Origin: DATJBF01 sp035515475 | GTDB taxonomy: Bacteria > Verrucomicrobiota > Verrucomicrobiia > Palsa-1439 | DNA: 64,000 nt | NCBI GenBank assembly: GCA_035515475.1 | Contig: DATJBF010000005.1 | Location: 62,001 to 126,000, forward strand | Reading direction: 5' to 3' | Shown: positions 8,112-16,517 of the stretch, piece after piece | Numbering within the stretch: position 1 is the stretch's first letter | Layout of the letters: every line of letters begins with the position of its first letter | Made by a program: the position numbers and the translations under genes | Notes under the pieces: model-generated | Database searches by the model: none | Told to the model about the DNA's origin: nothing | What the model saw: only the letters and a program-made list of their open reading frames with translations

Positions 8112-8996
8112 CTACTTCTTAACCCGGATTGACAAGCCCCGACGGGCGCGGAACTCCGATGGCGAGCAGCCAACCTGGCGACGAAAAGCCCGGTTGAAAT
8201 ACGGAATGGAATCGAACCCGGCCTCGAACGCGACTTCGCTGACCCGCAGATGGCGGTTCAGCAACAGCTTCTTGGCCGCCTCGATGCGCAACTGCGTTCG
8301 GTACTCGGTGAAGGTCAACCCGGTCTGTCTCTTGAACAGCTTGCAGAAGTGGCAGGGACTGATGTGCAAACGATCGGCCAATTCGCGCACGGTCGTGGCG
8401 CGGTCGCCCTGTTCGGCGAAATAGGCCTCGATCTTCTGCAGCAGCGGCGACCGTTGGCCGGCTTCTTCCAGCAACAGACGCTGGCCGCACTCGGCGAGAT
8501 ACTGCGCGAACATCTCCAACAGCGTTTCGACGGCGTGCAATTTCTTGGTGTCCAGCGACGGGCTTGCGTGCCAACTGGCCTGCAGGGCGTTGACCCGAGA
8601 TTGCAGTCCCCATTTCTTGAGTTGGCCCGTCAGCCGCCGCAACTGCACGGCGTCCAGCGTCCCGAGGGAGAAAGGCCCGGCCAGCAGATTCCCCACGTGA
8701 CGGCCCCCGATCACGACCGGCGTTACCAGCTTGATCAGCCCGGCGGGACATTGGCAATGCGCGGCCCGGCCCGTGCCCGCGGCCTTGCGCTCGGCGGTCA
8801 AGAGTCTTTGCTGGCACAACTCCCCGCTGCCCGGGCCCATGCAGCCGTCGATACAGAACAGTGACGAGAGCGGCGTGCCGGGTTTTCCGCTGCCGCTGGC
8901 CGGCAACAACGTCAACGGCAGCCCGGTCGCGCAGCTAAACGCGACCTGTTGCCGCCGGACCGCGTCCGACTTCACGAGTTGCTGCCAGATATCCAT
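8112..8996 (-). CDS. AraC-family regulator with PocR sensory domain, coupled to ahbD
   Basis: 294 residues. The N-terminal half resembles the PocR ligand-binding domain, with conserved cysteines in FCIDGCMGPGSGELC and HCQCPAGLIKLVTPVVIGGR. The C-terminal 100 residues are a double helix-turn-helix of the AraC type (LADRLHISPCHFCKLFKRQTG and VSEVAFEAGFDSIPYFNRAFRR). Its ATG (8994-8996) directly follows the ahbD stop codon, so the two are translationally coupled and probably co-transcribed. This suggests, but does not prove, that it controls haem synthesis genes, perhaps by sensing a tetrapyrrole, a metal-bound ligand or redox state through the cysteines. It is one candidate reader of the GACAA-N-TTGTC sites. 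Confidence 0.85.
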   Translation of the reverse strand: MDIWQQLVKSDAVRRQQVAFSCATGLPLTLLPASGSGKPGTPLSSLFCIDGCMGPGSGELCQQRLLTAERKAAGTGRAAHCQCPAGLIKLVTPVVIGGRHVGNLLAGPFSLGTLDAVQLRRLTGQLKKWGLQSRVNALQASWHASPSLDTKKLHAVETLLEMFAQYLAECGQRLLLEEAGQRSPLLQKIEAYFAEQGDRATTVRELADRLHISPCHFCKLFKRQTGLTFTEYRTQLRIEAAKKLLLNRHLRVSEVAFEAGFDSIPYFNRAFRRQVGCSPSEFRARRGLSIRVKK

Positions 8997-10232
8997 TCAG
9001 ATTCCCCCGAACAGATGGGCCGGTTCGTGCATCCGTTTCGGCTCGTACACGCAAAACGGCTCTTCGGCCATGTAATCGCCTGCGGCGTGAAATGCCCGAG
9101 CCCGACAGCCGAGGCAGATTCTCTTGAACTCGCACAGACCACACTTGCCTTCGAGTTGGTCGACGTCGCGCAAGCGGGCGAACACTTCCGAATCGTTCCA
9201 AATGTCGCGAAGGTTTTTCCGCTTCACGTTGCCCGCGCTGACCGGCAGATAGCCGCAGGGGAACACCTCGCCGGTATGCGACACGAAACAGACGGCACTG
9301 CCCGCCAAACAACCCTTGGTCATCGCCGCCATGGCCCCGGAAGAAGAGGGAGGATGGGGTATGGTTGATGGTTGATGGTTGCCGGTGGAGGCAGGCGATC
9401 GTTCCGCTCGCCTCTGGAACGAGGCTCCGGCGCGCCCGTCGGTCTTCGCCCGTTGCCCGTCGTTCCTCTCCCTACGTTCTTCCGCGAGGCGCTGCCGCAT
9501 CACGCGGAAGTAGTGCGGTGCGCAGGTGGCCTTGAGATGGACCTCACCCAGTTTGGTCTTGTCGTACATCCAATTCAACACGCGCTCGTATTGCTCGGCG
9601 GGAAGCATGTTCGATTGCGCGATTTGCACGCCACACCCGACCGGCACGAGCATGAACAGGTGCAACGCGTCGGCGCCCAGTTCCAATGCCAGCGAATAGA
9701 GTTGCTCGATCTGGTGAACGTTGTGGTTGGTAATGGTGCAATTGATCTGCATGCTCATCCCGAGCCGACGCAGGTTGCGGAACCCGCGCAACGCGGCGGC
9801 GAGCGAGCCGGATTGACGGCGGAACTCGTCATGCGTCGTTTCGTCGGCGCCGTCGATGCTGATGGCCACGCGGCGGATACCACAGTCCACAATGGCGTGG
9901 GCCAGATGCTCGTCGATGAGCGTGCCGTTGGTAGCAAGCGCCACAGGCAGGCCGGCGTCACGCGCGCAAGCCGCGATCTGAAAGATGTCGGGTCGGAACA
10001 GCGGTTCGCCACCAGAAAGTACGAGGATCGGCTTGGCGAACTCGGCGAGGTGACGAACGAACTGGAACGCCTCGACCGTCGTCAGATCGTTCTTCATCAG
10101 GTCCTTGCTGACGTCGAGGCGCCGACAGTGAATACATTCGAGGTTGCAGCCAGCGGTGGTCTCCCAGAAGAGGAGCCTCAACTCATGATTGTCCAGTCCC
10201 GCGCCCATTGCCGCACAATGGGGGTTTAGCAC
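8997..10232 (-). CDS. ahbD: Fe-coproporphyrin III oxidative decarboxylase (haem synthase, AhbD-type radical SAM)
   Basis: AhbD converts iron-coproporphyrin III to haem b in the siroheme-dependent route. The 411-residue product has the SAM cluster in TTAGCNLECIHCRRLD (C29, C33, C36), the GGEPLFRPD motif, and a second cysteine-rich region (CGLCEFKRICLGCRARAF) near the C-terminus. Between residues about 250 and 298 there is a basic, Pro/Ser-rich stretch absent from the family as I know it; it looks like inserted repeat DNA (see 9339-9485). The start is GTG at 10232 or ATG at 10208; neither has a good ribosome-binding site. The coupled AraC/PocR gene follows without a gap. Confidence 0.85.
   Translation of the reverse strand: MLNPHCAAMGAGLDNHELRLLFWETTAGCNLECIHCRRLDVSKDLMKNDLTTVEAFQFVRHLAEFAKPILVLSGGEPLFRPDIFQIAACARDAGLPVALATNGTLIDEHLAHAIVDCGIRRVAISIDGADETTHDEFRRQSGSLAAALRGFRNLRRLGMSMQINCTITNHNVHQIEQLYSLALELGADALHLFMLVPVGCGVQIAQSNMLPAEQYERVLNWMYDKTKLGEVHLKATCAPHYFRVMRQRLAEERRERNDGQRAKTDGRAGASFQRRAERSPASTGNHQPSTIPHPPSSSGAMAAMTKGCLAGSAVCFVSHTGEVFPCGYLPVSAGNVKRKNLRDIWNDSEVFARLRDVDQLEGKCGLCEFKRICLGCRARAFHAAGDYMAEEPFCVYEPKRMHEPAHLFGGI
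9339..9485. repeat. In-frame repeat-like insertion within ahbD
   Basis: This stretch encodes the non-family segment of AhbD. It contains a tandem GGTTGAT motif (9363-9381) and a GGAACGAGGCTCC core similar to the element inside hemA. It keeps the reading frame open. Confidence 0.45.
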
Positions 10233-10259
10233 TGTCGATGCCAGAGAGGGTGCCAGTTT

Positions 10260-10365
10260 GACAATAACTTGTCGTACAACGGCTTTCGAGGGCTGGTTCG
10301 TGGTCGCTAGAACGCCACAAAGCTGACAATTTGGCGGCGTGTGGGGGACGCCTCGACAACTTGTC
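10260..10365. promoter_or_regulatory. Cluster of three GACAA/TTGTC palindromes upstream of ahbD
   Basis: GACAACTTGTC at 10355-10365 is perfect. GACAATTTGGC at 10325-10335 has one mismatch. GACAATAACTTGTC at 10260-10273 has perfect half-sites with a 4-base spacer. They lie about 30-130 bases before the ahbD start, a normal operator distance. Confidence 0.5.
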
Positions 10366-10722
10366 TCGGTCGTCGATGGTGGGTATACGATGCTGGATGC
10401 TGGACGGTGGTGACAGGGTCTGCGACCGATGACGCTGGAACTTCAATCAGGTTTCGGTCGTCTCCCGTCGCCGATCCTCTCATCGCCGATTTCTTATCTT
10501 CTCCCCTTGCGCTTGCGAGGTTCGGGCGTAAGTTCTAGCGAGAGAGCCGAGCGGACACCTCTCAGCACTCAATGGGAAAGGCCTTCGGGCTTACCTCGAC
10601 AAAGATCGGGGATTTAGGAATCGGGGAGTGCGACACTCGGCTCTCTTTTTTTGTGAGTTTCGGACATTGCTCGAGCCGGTGCCGTGAGCGACCGGGACTC
10701 GATCATCTTGGAGGCCGACCGC
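10366..10722. other. Intergenic region downstream of the porin gene
   Basis: No gene seen. It contains GAGTG-CGA-CACTC followed by a T-run (10627-10656), which could terminate rightward transcription, but no rightward gene precedes it. Confidence 0.4.
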
Positions 10723-12741
10723 CTAGAACCGCACGGTGCAGCTGGCGCTGGCGAGGTGGGCGATGTAGTTGTCGACGCCGCCGCTACTGCGGTCGTCGTA
10801 GGCATAGTATCCGTAGCGGAGGCGGGCGATGATATGATTGGAAATCCGGTGGGTGAGACCGACGAGCAGCCCGTGGCGTTGGTAGTCCAATCCCAACGGG
10901 AGACCGGCGGCTGAGTTGTCGGTGAAATTGTCCGAGCGGGAGTAGGTGTACTCGACGTTCACGTCGGTCTTCTTGTCGAGCGCGTAGCCGGCGGTGCCCA
11001 TGATGGTGTACACGTTGCCGACGTAATCAACCACGGCCGGGTTTCCATTGGCGAACGACGAGGTGCGCGTGTCGTCAAGCGAGAAGAGGCCGGTCACGTA
11101 CAGGCGCGCGATCGGCGTGACCGTGGCGCTGACGCTGTAGATATTGGCGTCGAAATTGCCCGAGGTCAGTTCGCCACCCGGCGCCAGCATGGGAACGGAG
11201 TCGGTGGTGGTCTTGATGTCGGTGGCCAGCTTCTGGTAGCGGAACGCCACGTTGAAGTAGCGGCAAGGGCGCAGCGTCAACTTGGCGGTTACCTCGTCCT
11301 CGATAAAGTTCTGTCCCGTAATGAACGCGGGATAGCCCGCGATCGTGTCGAGAGTGTGGTCGTAGTCGTTGTCGTAGATGCTGTGGCGGTACCGGCCGGC
11401 GAGGGTGACCCGGGGAAGCGGCGCGGTGTTGAAGCCGACGGTGTAATCCTGGCGCCAGATGTCGGTATCGGTCTTGCGGGCGAAATCCAGCGCGGCGTCT
11501 TGGGTCTCGCGTTCTTCGAGGTCGATCGACTGTTCGTTCCACCGTCCTTCGGCGTAGAGCGTGGTGAACGGAATCTTGGTGTAGCGCAGCCCGACGGTCT
11601 CTTCGAGGCTGCGCTTGTTGTTGCTGCTATGAATGAGCGCTTCGGGGCTGTTGGTCGCGCCGCCGCCCGCGAGCTGGGTCAGGAACGCGTCGGTGAATCC
11701 ATGGGTGTCCGTCTTCTCGGCCTCGGCTCCGGCGGCGATGGTCAAGCCGGCGAACGGGCCGAACATGGTGTTGAAGTTGACGACGTGGGAGTCCACATCG
11801 ACGGCAATCACACTCGTGACCCAATCCCGGTCAAACGGAGCACTGAACGGCTCGGTGTTGATGGACAGGCCGCCGCCACCGTTGAGGCTGGTGAACAAAT
11901 ACCCGAGCGACCAATACACCTTGTCGTTTACATGCTGGTCCATGCGGAACGCATTGGAGAACTCGTCGTGATGGTAGTGCTCGGTGACGGTGACGGTCTG
12001 GCCGGCGGCGGAGACCAGGTTGGTGGAGGCATCGTGCCGTTGGTCGACGTTGCGAGGATGTTCGTAACGGAATTGATCGGCCAGATGCAGGCTGTTGATG
12101 TCGTGTTCCACGTCGGCCTTGATGATGTCGACCGTCTCATTGACGTGCTCGTAGGACGGGAAGATGTTACGGGTGGTGATGCCCTGGGTGGTGGCGCCCC
12201 ATTCCAACAACGATTCTTGGCCCTGGCGGATCTGTCGCTCCACACCCAAGGTAAGCTTCGGCAGGTTCGGCAGCGTCAGCCCCACCTCGGCGAAGGCGTC
12301 GCCGTGGCGGACAAACAGATCCTGCGCGGTCCCGAACGCAGGTGGAACCAGACCCCGGAAAAACCCACCGGCGCTGTCGTAATACGACTGGAATTCGGTG
12401 AAACCTCCGCGGACGAAACCCACGTCGGGGTTCACGATTTCCAGCCGCAACTTGTAGTCTTCGTCGTCGAAGAGTGCCCGGCCTTGGACATTCAACTGCC
12501 AATTCTTGTTGAGCTTCTGACTATAGGTCGCGTCTTCGATCCCGCCCGACCAGCCGTTCTTGATCCACCAGTCCTGACGGAACTTGTTCGCGTCGCCCTT
12601 CACGGTAACGTACTGGCCCCCGGATGTGACGCTCACTTCGGGAGGCGACGTCGAGTTGGTTTCCGCCGTCGTGGCCGGGGGAGACACGAGCGCGAGCGCG
12701 GGAAGGCCGATCATGAACATTATCAGGATCGATCGTTTCAT
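10723..12741 (-). CDS. Outer-membrane beta-barrel, probable porin of a porin-cytochrome conduit
   Basis: 672 residues with a signal peptide (MKRSILIMFMIGLPALALVS, cleavage likely after TTAETN or slightly earlier), then alternating amphipathic strands throughout with aromatic ends, and a C-terminal phenylalanine (SCTVRF), typical of BamA-assembled barrels. The size suits a barrel of the MtrB/PioB/OmbB class of more than 20 strands that holds a multihaem cytochrome. I see no N-terminal CXXC as in MtrB. It is the third gene after the nonahaem and octahaem cytochromes, 10 bases from the latter. The ATG at 12741 was chosen over 12786 because it gives a proper signal peptide. The conduit role is inferred from context. 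Confidence 0.75.
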   Translation of the reverse strand: MKRSILIMFMIGLPALALVSPPATTAETNSTSPPEVSVTSGGQYVTVKGDANKFRQDWWIKNGWSGGIEDATYSQKLNKNWQLNVQGRALFDDEDYKLRLEIVNPDVGFVRGGFTEFQSYYDSAGGFFRGLVPPAFGTAQDLFVRHGDAFAEVGLTLPNLPKLTLGVERQIRQGQESLLEWGATTQGITTRNIFPSYEHVNETVDIIKADVEHDINSLHLADQFRYEHPRNVDQRHDASTNLVSAAGQTVTVTEHYHHDEFSNAFRMDQHVNDKVYWSLGYLFTSLNGGGGLSINTEPFSAPFDRDWVTSVIAVDVDSHVVNFNTMFGPFAGLTIAAGAEAEKTDTHGFTDAFLTQLAGGGATNSPEALIHSSNNKRSLEETVGLRYTKIPFTTLYAEGRWNEQSIDLEERETQDAALDFARKTDTDIWRQDYTVGFNTAPLPRVTLAGRYRHSIYDNDYDHTLDTIAGYPAFITGQNFIEDEVTAKLTLRPCRYFNVAFRYQKLATDIKTTTDSVPMLAPGGELTSGNFDANIYSVSATVTPIARLYVTGLFSLDDTRTSSFANGNPAVVDYVGNVYTIMGTAGYALDKKTDVNVEYTYSRSDNFTDNSAAGLPLGLDYQRHGLLVGLTHRISNHIIARLRYGYYAYDDRSSGGVDNYIAHLASASCTVRF

Positions 12742-12751
12742 GAGCGCATCC

Positions 12752-13549
12752 CTAGTACCGCAAGTGGGAGTTGACATCCGAACCATGCACCGCGGTGTGA
12801 CAGCCGGCGCTGAAACAGGTGCCGCGGCTCAGGAACGGCGTGTGATCGAACTGGCCGATGATGGTCATGCCCCCCGAGCCGGGCAGCGCGACCTGGGCGT
12901 GGCATTTCAGGCACAGATTATTGTCCTGCTCGGTAAGCAATTTGTCGTTGATGGAGCCGTGCACGTTGTGGCAGGTGGTGCAGCCCTCGCGCAGTGCTTC
13001 GTGTTCGAACACGTGCGGCCGGGCCTGCTCGCGGTGGCATCGGGCGCAGGTCTCATTGGCGCGGGTGAGAAACGTGCCTTTGGCCTGCATGATGTTTTCG
13101 CCGTGCGGATCGTGGCAATCGGTGCAACTCATTCGGCCTTCTTTGACCGGATGATGGTGGGGAAGGCTGAACTCCGCGTTCTTGTCGAGATGGCATTGAA
13201 AACACATGTCGGGGCCCTTGCCGGAGATGATAAATCGATCCTTGGGCGTGCCGCCGCCGGCATCAACGTGCAGGCTGCCCGGCCCGTGGCAGGATTCGCA
13301 GCCCTGGCCCTCGACCCGCTCCCCCTCGCCGGGAATCTGGATGCGGGCATGCGCGGTGAGTTTGAAGTTCTGGACTTCCTTCTCGTGGCAGAGCGCGCAT
13401 TGGTCCATGCCGACGTACTTCGCCCCGGGAATCATCGGCGGCGCCACGACAACCCGGTCCACCGTCGCACAAGAGATCAAGAGTCCGACGATGGCGATGC
13501 CGCCGATGATGCTTCCCAGGTACAGCTTCCTGGAAGTAGCCGTGCTCAA
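12752..13549 (-). CDS. Octahaem c-type cytochrome lipoprotein (MtrA/DmsE/OmaB-like)
   Basis: 265 residues. The start is TTG at 13549, 13 bases after the previous stop, with GAGG upstream; an ATG reading from 13618 would lie inside the upstream gene. The N-terminus has a membrane segment ending in the lipobox LLISC (C27), so it is probably a lipoprotein. Seven CXXCH motifs follow (CALCH, CESCH, CFQCH, CTDCH, CARCH, CTTCH, CLKCH), and the last haem site is an unusual CX4CH (CFSAGCH). The pattern CESCHGPGSLHV and CTDCHDPHG is that of MtrA/DmsE-type periplasmic cytochromes that plug an outer-membrane porin. Eight haems matches Geobacter OmaB. The porin gene follows immediately. Confidence 0.88.
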   Translation of the reverse strand: MSTATSRKLYLGSIIGGIAIVGLLISCATVDRVVVAPPMIPGAKYVGMDQCALCHEKEVQNFKLTAHARIQIPGEGERVEGQGCESCHGPGSLHVDAGGGTPKDRFIISGKGPDMCFQCHLDKNAEFSLPHHHPVKEGRMSCTDCHDPHGENIMQAKGTFLTRANETCARCHREQARPHVFEHEALREGCTTCHNVHGSINDKLLTEQDNNLCLKCHAQVALPGSGGMTIIGQFDHTPFLSRGTCFSAGCHTAVHGSDVNSHLRY

Positions 13550-13562
13550 GGCCTGTCCTCGT

Positions 13563-16151
13563 TCAGCGGAGGTCCGCGCTCGGGAAATCGCCGGTAACAC
13601 CGCCGTAGGGATTGCCAACGGTGGTCGTCCGCCTGTCGAACGTGTTCGTACTGAGCATCGTGTAGGTCCACTGCAGGAGGCGGACAGTGTAAGCGGTATT
13701 ATGCACGCCGTGGCTCAACTCGCGGGCGATCATCTGGTAGTTCCAGACGGCGGCATGCTGAGCGGTCGCCACAACCGTGTTGGTGGAGTACCCACTCCAG
13801 AACGGGTAACCGGCGCTATGCTTGAGGGAGTTTGTCGCCGTCGAGCTGTCCACGCAATTCGTCATCTTGTCTTCCAGATTGGCCAGCAGGCCATCGACTT
13901 CCGTCTGCACGCCGCTGACCGTGCCGTCACCGTTGTAGTCGGCCGCGCCGGGGAACCCGCTTCGGACAATCGAGACGTGATCGAAACCTTCGGCTTCCGT
14001 AACCGGATCCACGCCGGCGTGGCACTGGTTGCACGCGGCAATGTCATCTTCCCCCGTCAATCGGTCGCTCATGCTGAACGTGTGATCGCCGACCGTGTTC
14101 ACGCCGGCGTTATACATGTGGCAATCGATGCACTTGGCCACACCGGAGTGCGCCGAGTTTTCGAGGGTGACGCTAGCCACCGGCACGAGATTGGTCACTC
14201 CGCCGGTGACCACCGTCGCCACCACATTGGTGACGGTGTCGAACCCGAGGAGGATGTCGGTTGCCGTGCTTTCGTGGGGTAAGCTACTCATGTAATACGG
14301 CTTGCCGCTGCTGACTTGGTACGGATTCGCGCGGGCGTTGTGGCATTGCATGCACAACGCGGAAGCGCCCTGACCAGTCAGGACGGCATTGGTGCCGGTC
14401 GAAGTATCAATGCTGTCGAGCGTGACCGTGTCATACACCCGGACCTGATGAGCATCCGCCGGGAACATCGCGACGTTGTGTGGATCGTGGCAGGCCTGGC
14501 AGGTGAGCCGGCCGGCTTCCAAGCGCGTGAGCGCCTTGCCCTTCAGGTAATCGACGAAGCTCGTCGGCGAATGGCACTTGGCGCACGAAGGGTTGGGGGC
14601 TTCGCCGATCGACACGGAAAGATATTCATCATCGGCGCCGTGCGGTCCCAATCTCCATTGCTTGGGCCGGTTATGGAAATGGCCATCCTGATGGCAAGTG
14701 GCGCACACGGCGACGTCCAGGTTGGCCGACTCGGCACCGGGGTGCTGGCTACCAGGGCCGTGGCAGCTTTCGCACTGGATGTTGGCCTTGTTCTGCAACG
14801 CCGCCGGCATCGCCGCATAGTTGCCGTACTGCAGCACGGTGGGGAACGTCCAGCCGACTTCCTGCTGGACCGCGTAAAAGTTTCCATTAGTTGCCGAAGG
14901 TGACTGGTTGTAGCCCACGGTATGGCAGGCCAGACAGCTGGCATTGTACGAGGAGCCCAGCAGCCCGTCGATGCCCCGCTGGGCCATCGTGGCGTGCAGC
15001 GTCTGGCTCCACGGCGTGTAGTAATCTTCCAATCCGACCAGCGGGCTGGTTCCGTGACACGACGCGCAGGTGGCGACCCCGACATACGTGGCTCCCCGCA
15101 CGGTCACGAACGAAGAGTTTGTCTTCCCGCCGCCGCTCACTGTCAGTTGCAGGACATAATCACCTTCCGCGTCCGGTTCCAGGGACGGCGTGCGTGTCTT
15201 GGAGCCCACCAACACCGCGGTCGAACCGGTCGGCTTGGCCGTGATACTCCAACTGTAGGTCGAGGCGTTTGTTCCGTTGGGTGCCCCGGTCAAGTACTGT
15301 CGCTCGCCGAGCGGGATGGACGGCTGTCCCGGTGAAACACTGGTCGAAATCACCGTGACGGTACCCGTCGCGGCATGCGCCGCATCCGAAACGATGACTT
15401 GAAGATGGTAGGTGGTCGCCGTTACCTGCTCTGAGGTGAAGTGGACGAGGTTCGAGTTCGTCGCCAGATCGTACGAGTTCTCCAGATCGACGGGATCCAG
15501 GACGTTGGTGACGCCGCCGCTCGTGACGTCCAGCAAATTAGTGAAGCTGGTGAGCGGCAGTGTGTTAAATGTCGGCGCATTTGTGGTCGTGGAACTGAAC
15601 GTCGCGTTTGTCCGCACGTCGGTGTCGGTCAGGCTCCAGGCGTACGTGAGGGGCGGAGTGAATCCGTTGGTCGAGACCGCGTCCGCGTTGACGGCGACGT
15701 TCGTGTTAAATCCGACATCGTAAAGAGTCGTTTGCGGCGTGGTGGGCGCGGCGGCTGCGCTGATCGTAATCAGAACCGACTTCTGGCCGATGTTCCGGCG
15801 ACCGAGCTTCGCTTTCACGCGCAGCACGGCTGTGCCCAGGAAATTGGTCGGGATCGCCACCGAGTCGCTCGTTACCGACATGACACCGGCGACGACTGAG
15901 TTTGTGAGGGCGGGGAAGAGCACCCGTAATTTCTTACCCGTGAGCCGGCCTTTGGTAACGAGAACACCCGGGCTCGTCACGGTCAGATTGAGTTGATACG
16001 TGAGCGTGCCGCCGGATGTCGGGCTCCCGCCGATCTGGAGCGTTCCCAGTTGGGCTGGTGGAGGTTTGGCCGCGCAAACGGGCTGCAAAACCGAAGTCAC
16101 CAGCGCGCCGACCAACAAGCTGGTGCCAACAAACAAGGCGTGTCGAGACAT
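13563..16151 (-). CDS. Large secreted nonahaem cytochrome c with N-terminal Ig-like domains
   Basis: 862 residues with a signal peptide (MSRHALFVGTSLLVGALVTS, ending near VCAA). Residues about 30-350 are Thr/Ser/Val-rich beta-sandwich-like repeats (Ig/PKD type). From about 350 on there are nine CXXCH motifs: CASCH, CLACH, CESCH, CATCH, CAKCH, CQACH, CMQCH, CIDCH, CNQCH. Size and position as first gene of a cytochrome-cytochrome-porin operon suggest the extracellular or surface partner of the conduit, like OmcB/MtrC, though no lipobox is seen. The ATG at 16151 has GGAGG nine bases upstream and lies just downstream of a candidate sigma-54 promoter. Confidence 0.85.
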   Translation of the reverse strand: MSRHALFVGTSLLVGALVTSVLQPVCAAKPPPAQLGTLQIGGSPTSGGTLTYQLNLTVTSPGVLVTKGRLTGKKLRVLFPALTNSVVAGVMSVTSDSVAIPTNFLGTAVLRVKAKLGRRNIGQKSVLITISAAAAPTTPQTTLYDVGFNTNVAVNADAVSTNGFTPPLTYAWSLTDTDVRTNATFSSTTTNAPTFNTLPLTSFTNLLDVTSGGVTNVLDPVDLENSYDLATNSNLVHFTSEQVTATTYHLQVIVSDAAHAATGTVTVISTSVSPGQPSIPLGERQYLTGAPNGTNASTYSWSITAKPTGSTAVLVGSKTRTPSLEPDAEGDYVLQLTVSGGGKTNSSFVTVRGATYVGVATCASCHGTSPLVGLEDYYTPWSQTLHATMAQRGIDGLLGSSYNASCLACHTVGYNQSPSATNGNFYAVQQEVGWTFPTVLQYGNYAAMPAALQNKANIQCESCHGPGSQHPGAESANLDVAVCATCHQDGHFHNRPKQWRLGPHGADDEYLSVSIGEAPNPSCAKCHSPTSFVDYLKGKALTRLEAGRLTCQACHDPHNVAMFPADAHQVRVYDTVTLDSIDTSTGTNAVLTGQGASALCMQCHNARANPYQVSSGKPYYMSSLPHESTATDILLGFDTVTNVVATVVTGGVTNLVPVASVTLENSAHSGVAKCIDCHMYNAGVNTVGDHTFSMSDRLTGEDDIAACNQCHAGVDPVTEAEGFDHVSIVRSGFPGAADYNGDGTVSGVQTEVDGLLANLEDKMTNCVDSSTATNSLKHSAGYPFWSGYSTNTVVATAQHAAVWNYQMIARELSHGVHNTAYTVRLLQWTYTMLSTNTFDRRTTTVGNPYGGVTGDFPSADLR

Positions 16152-16179
16152 GTCTTTTGTCCTCCAGCCAACCATCTTG

Positions 16180-16194
16180 GCAGGGCACGTGCCA
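16180..16194 (-). promoter_or_regulatory. Candidate sigma-54 (-24/-12) promoter of the porin-cytochrome operon
   Basis: On the minus strand TGGCACGTGCCCTGC has the exact -24 element TGGCAC and -12 element CTGC (consensus TTGC) at correct spacing; one mismatch. Transcription would begin near 16168-16170, leaving a leader of about 18 bases that still contains the GGAGG before the ATG at 16151. An NtrC-type activator gene lies next door. Confidence 0.6.
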
Positions 16195-16415
16195 GCCCGC
16201 CTCTCGGGCTCCACAAGGACCTAGCCATCAAACGCTTAATAAGCCTTTAGCTCTTTCGTCGGTCGAGGTAAAGCTAATTCTAGCGCGACTTCGCTCGGTC
16301 GATTGCGTGATTCCGCGCGGACTCCGCGATGGGTGTCGTCGCGCCGGCGCCATTTCATGCGGGTTTCAGGGAAGGCGAGCGCCCGTGGCACAACCACTGC
16401 TGGGCCGAGACGCGC

Positions 16416-16517
16416 ATGTTATCGGCCAAAGTACTCTGGTCTGTCGTCGCCTTGATTGGGCTCGCGGTTCTGGCTCTTTCGGCCATCGTGATTGTCATCA
16501 GCACGTCGCCGCGCTAG
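16416..16517 (+). CDS. Possible 33-residue single-span membrane peptide
   Basis: The frame from the ATG at 16416 begins MLSAKVLWSVV and is one strongly hydrophobic helix ending in STSPR. There is no clear ribosome-binding site, and its end overlaps the NtrC-type gene on the other strand. It may be chance; I list it because it is an uninterrupted membrane-span composition in otherwise empty DNA. Confidence 0.2.
   Translation: MLSAKVLWSVVALIGLAVLALSAIVIVISTSPR

Noticed and set aside
10627..10656. Hairpin plus T-run as the terminator of the porin operon
   Set aside because: The T-run is on the plus strand, so it would end rightward transcription, whereas the porin operon is read leftwards.
11356..12774. 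472-codon rightward open frame opposite the porin gene
   Set aside because: Antisense shadow of the barrel gene; composition (runs of Gly, Val, Glu) is typical of a complementary strand in GC-rich DNA.
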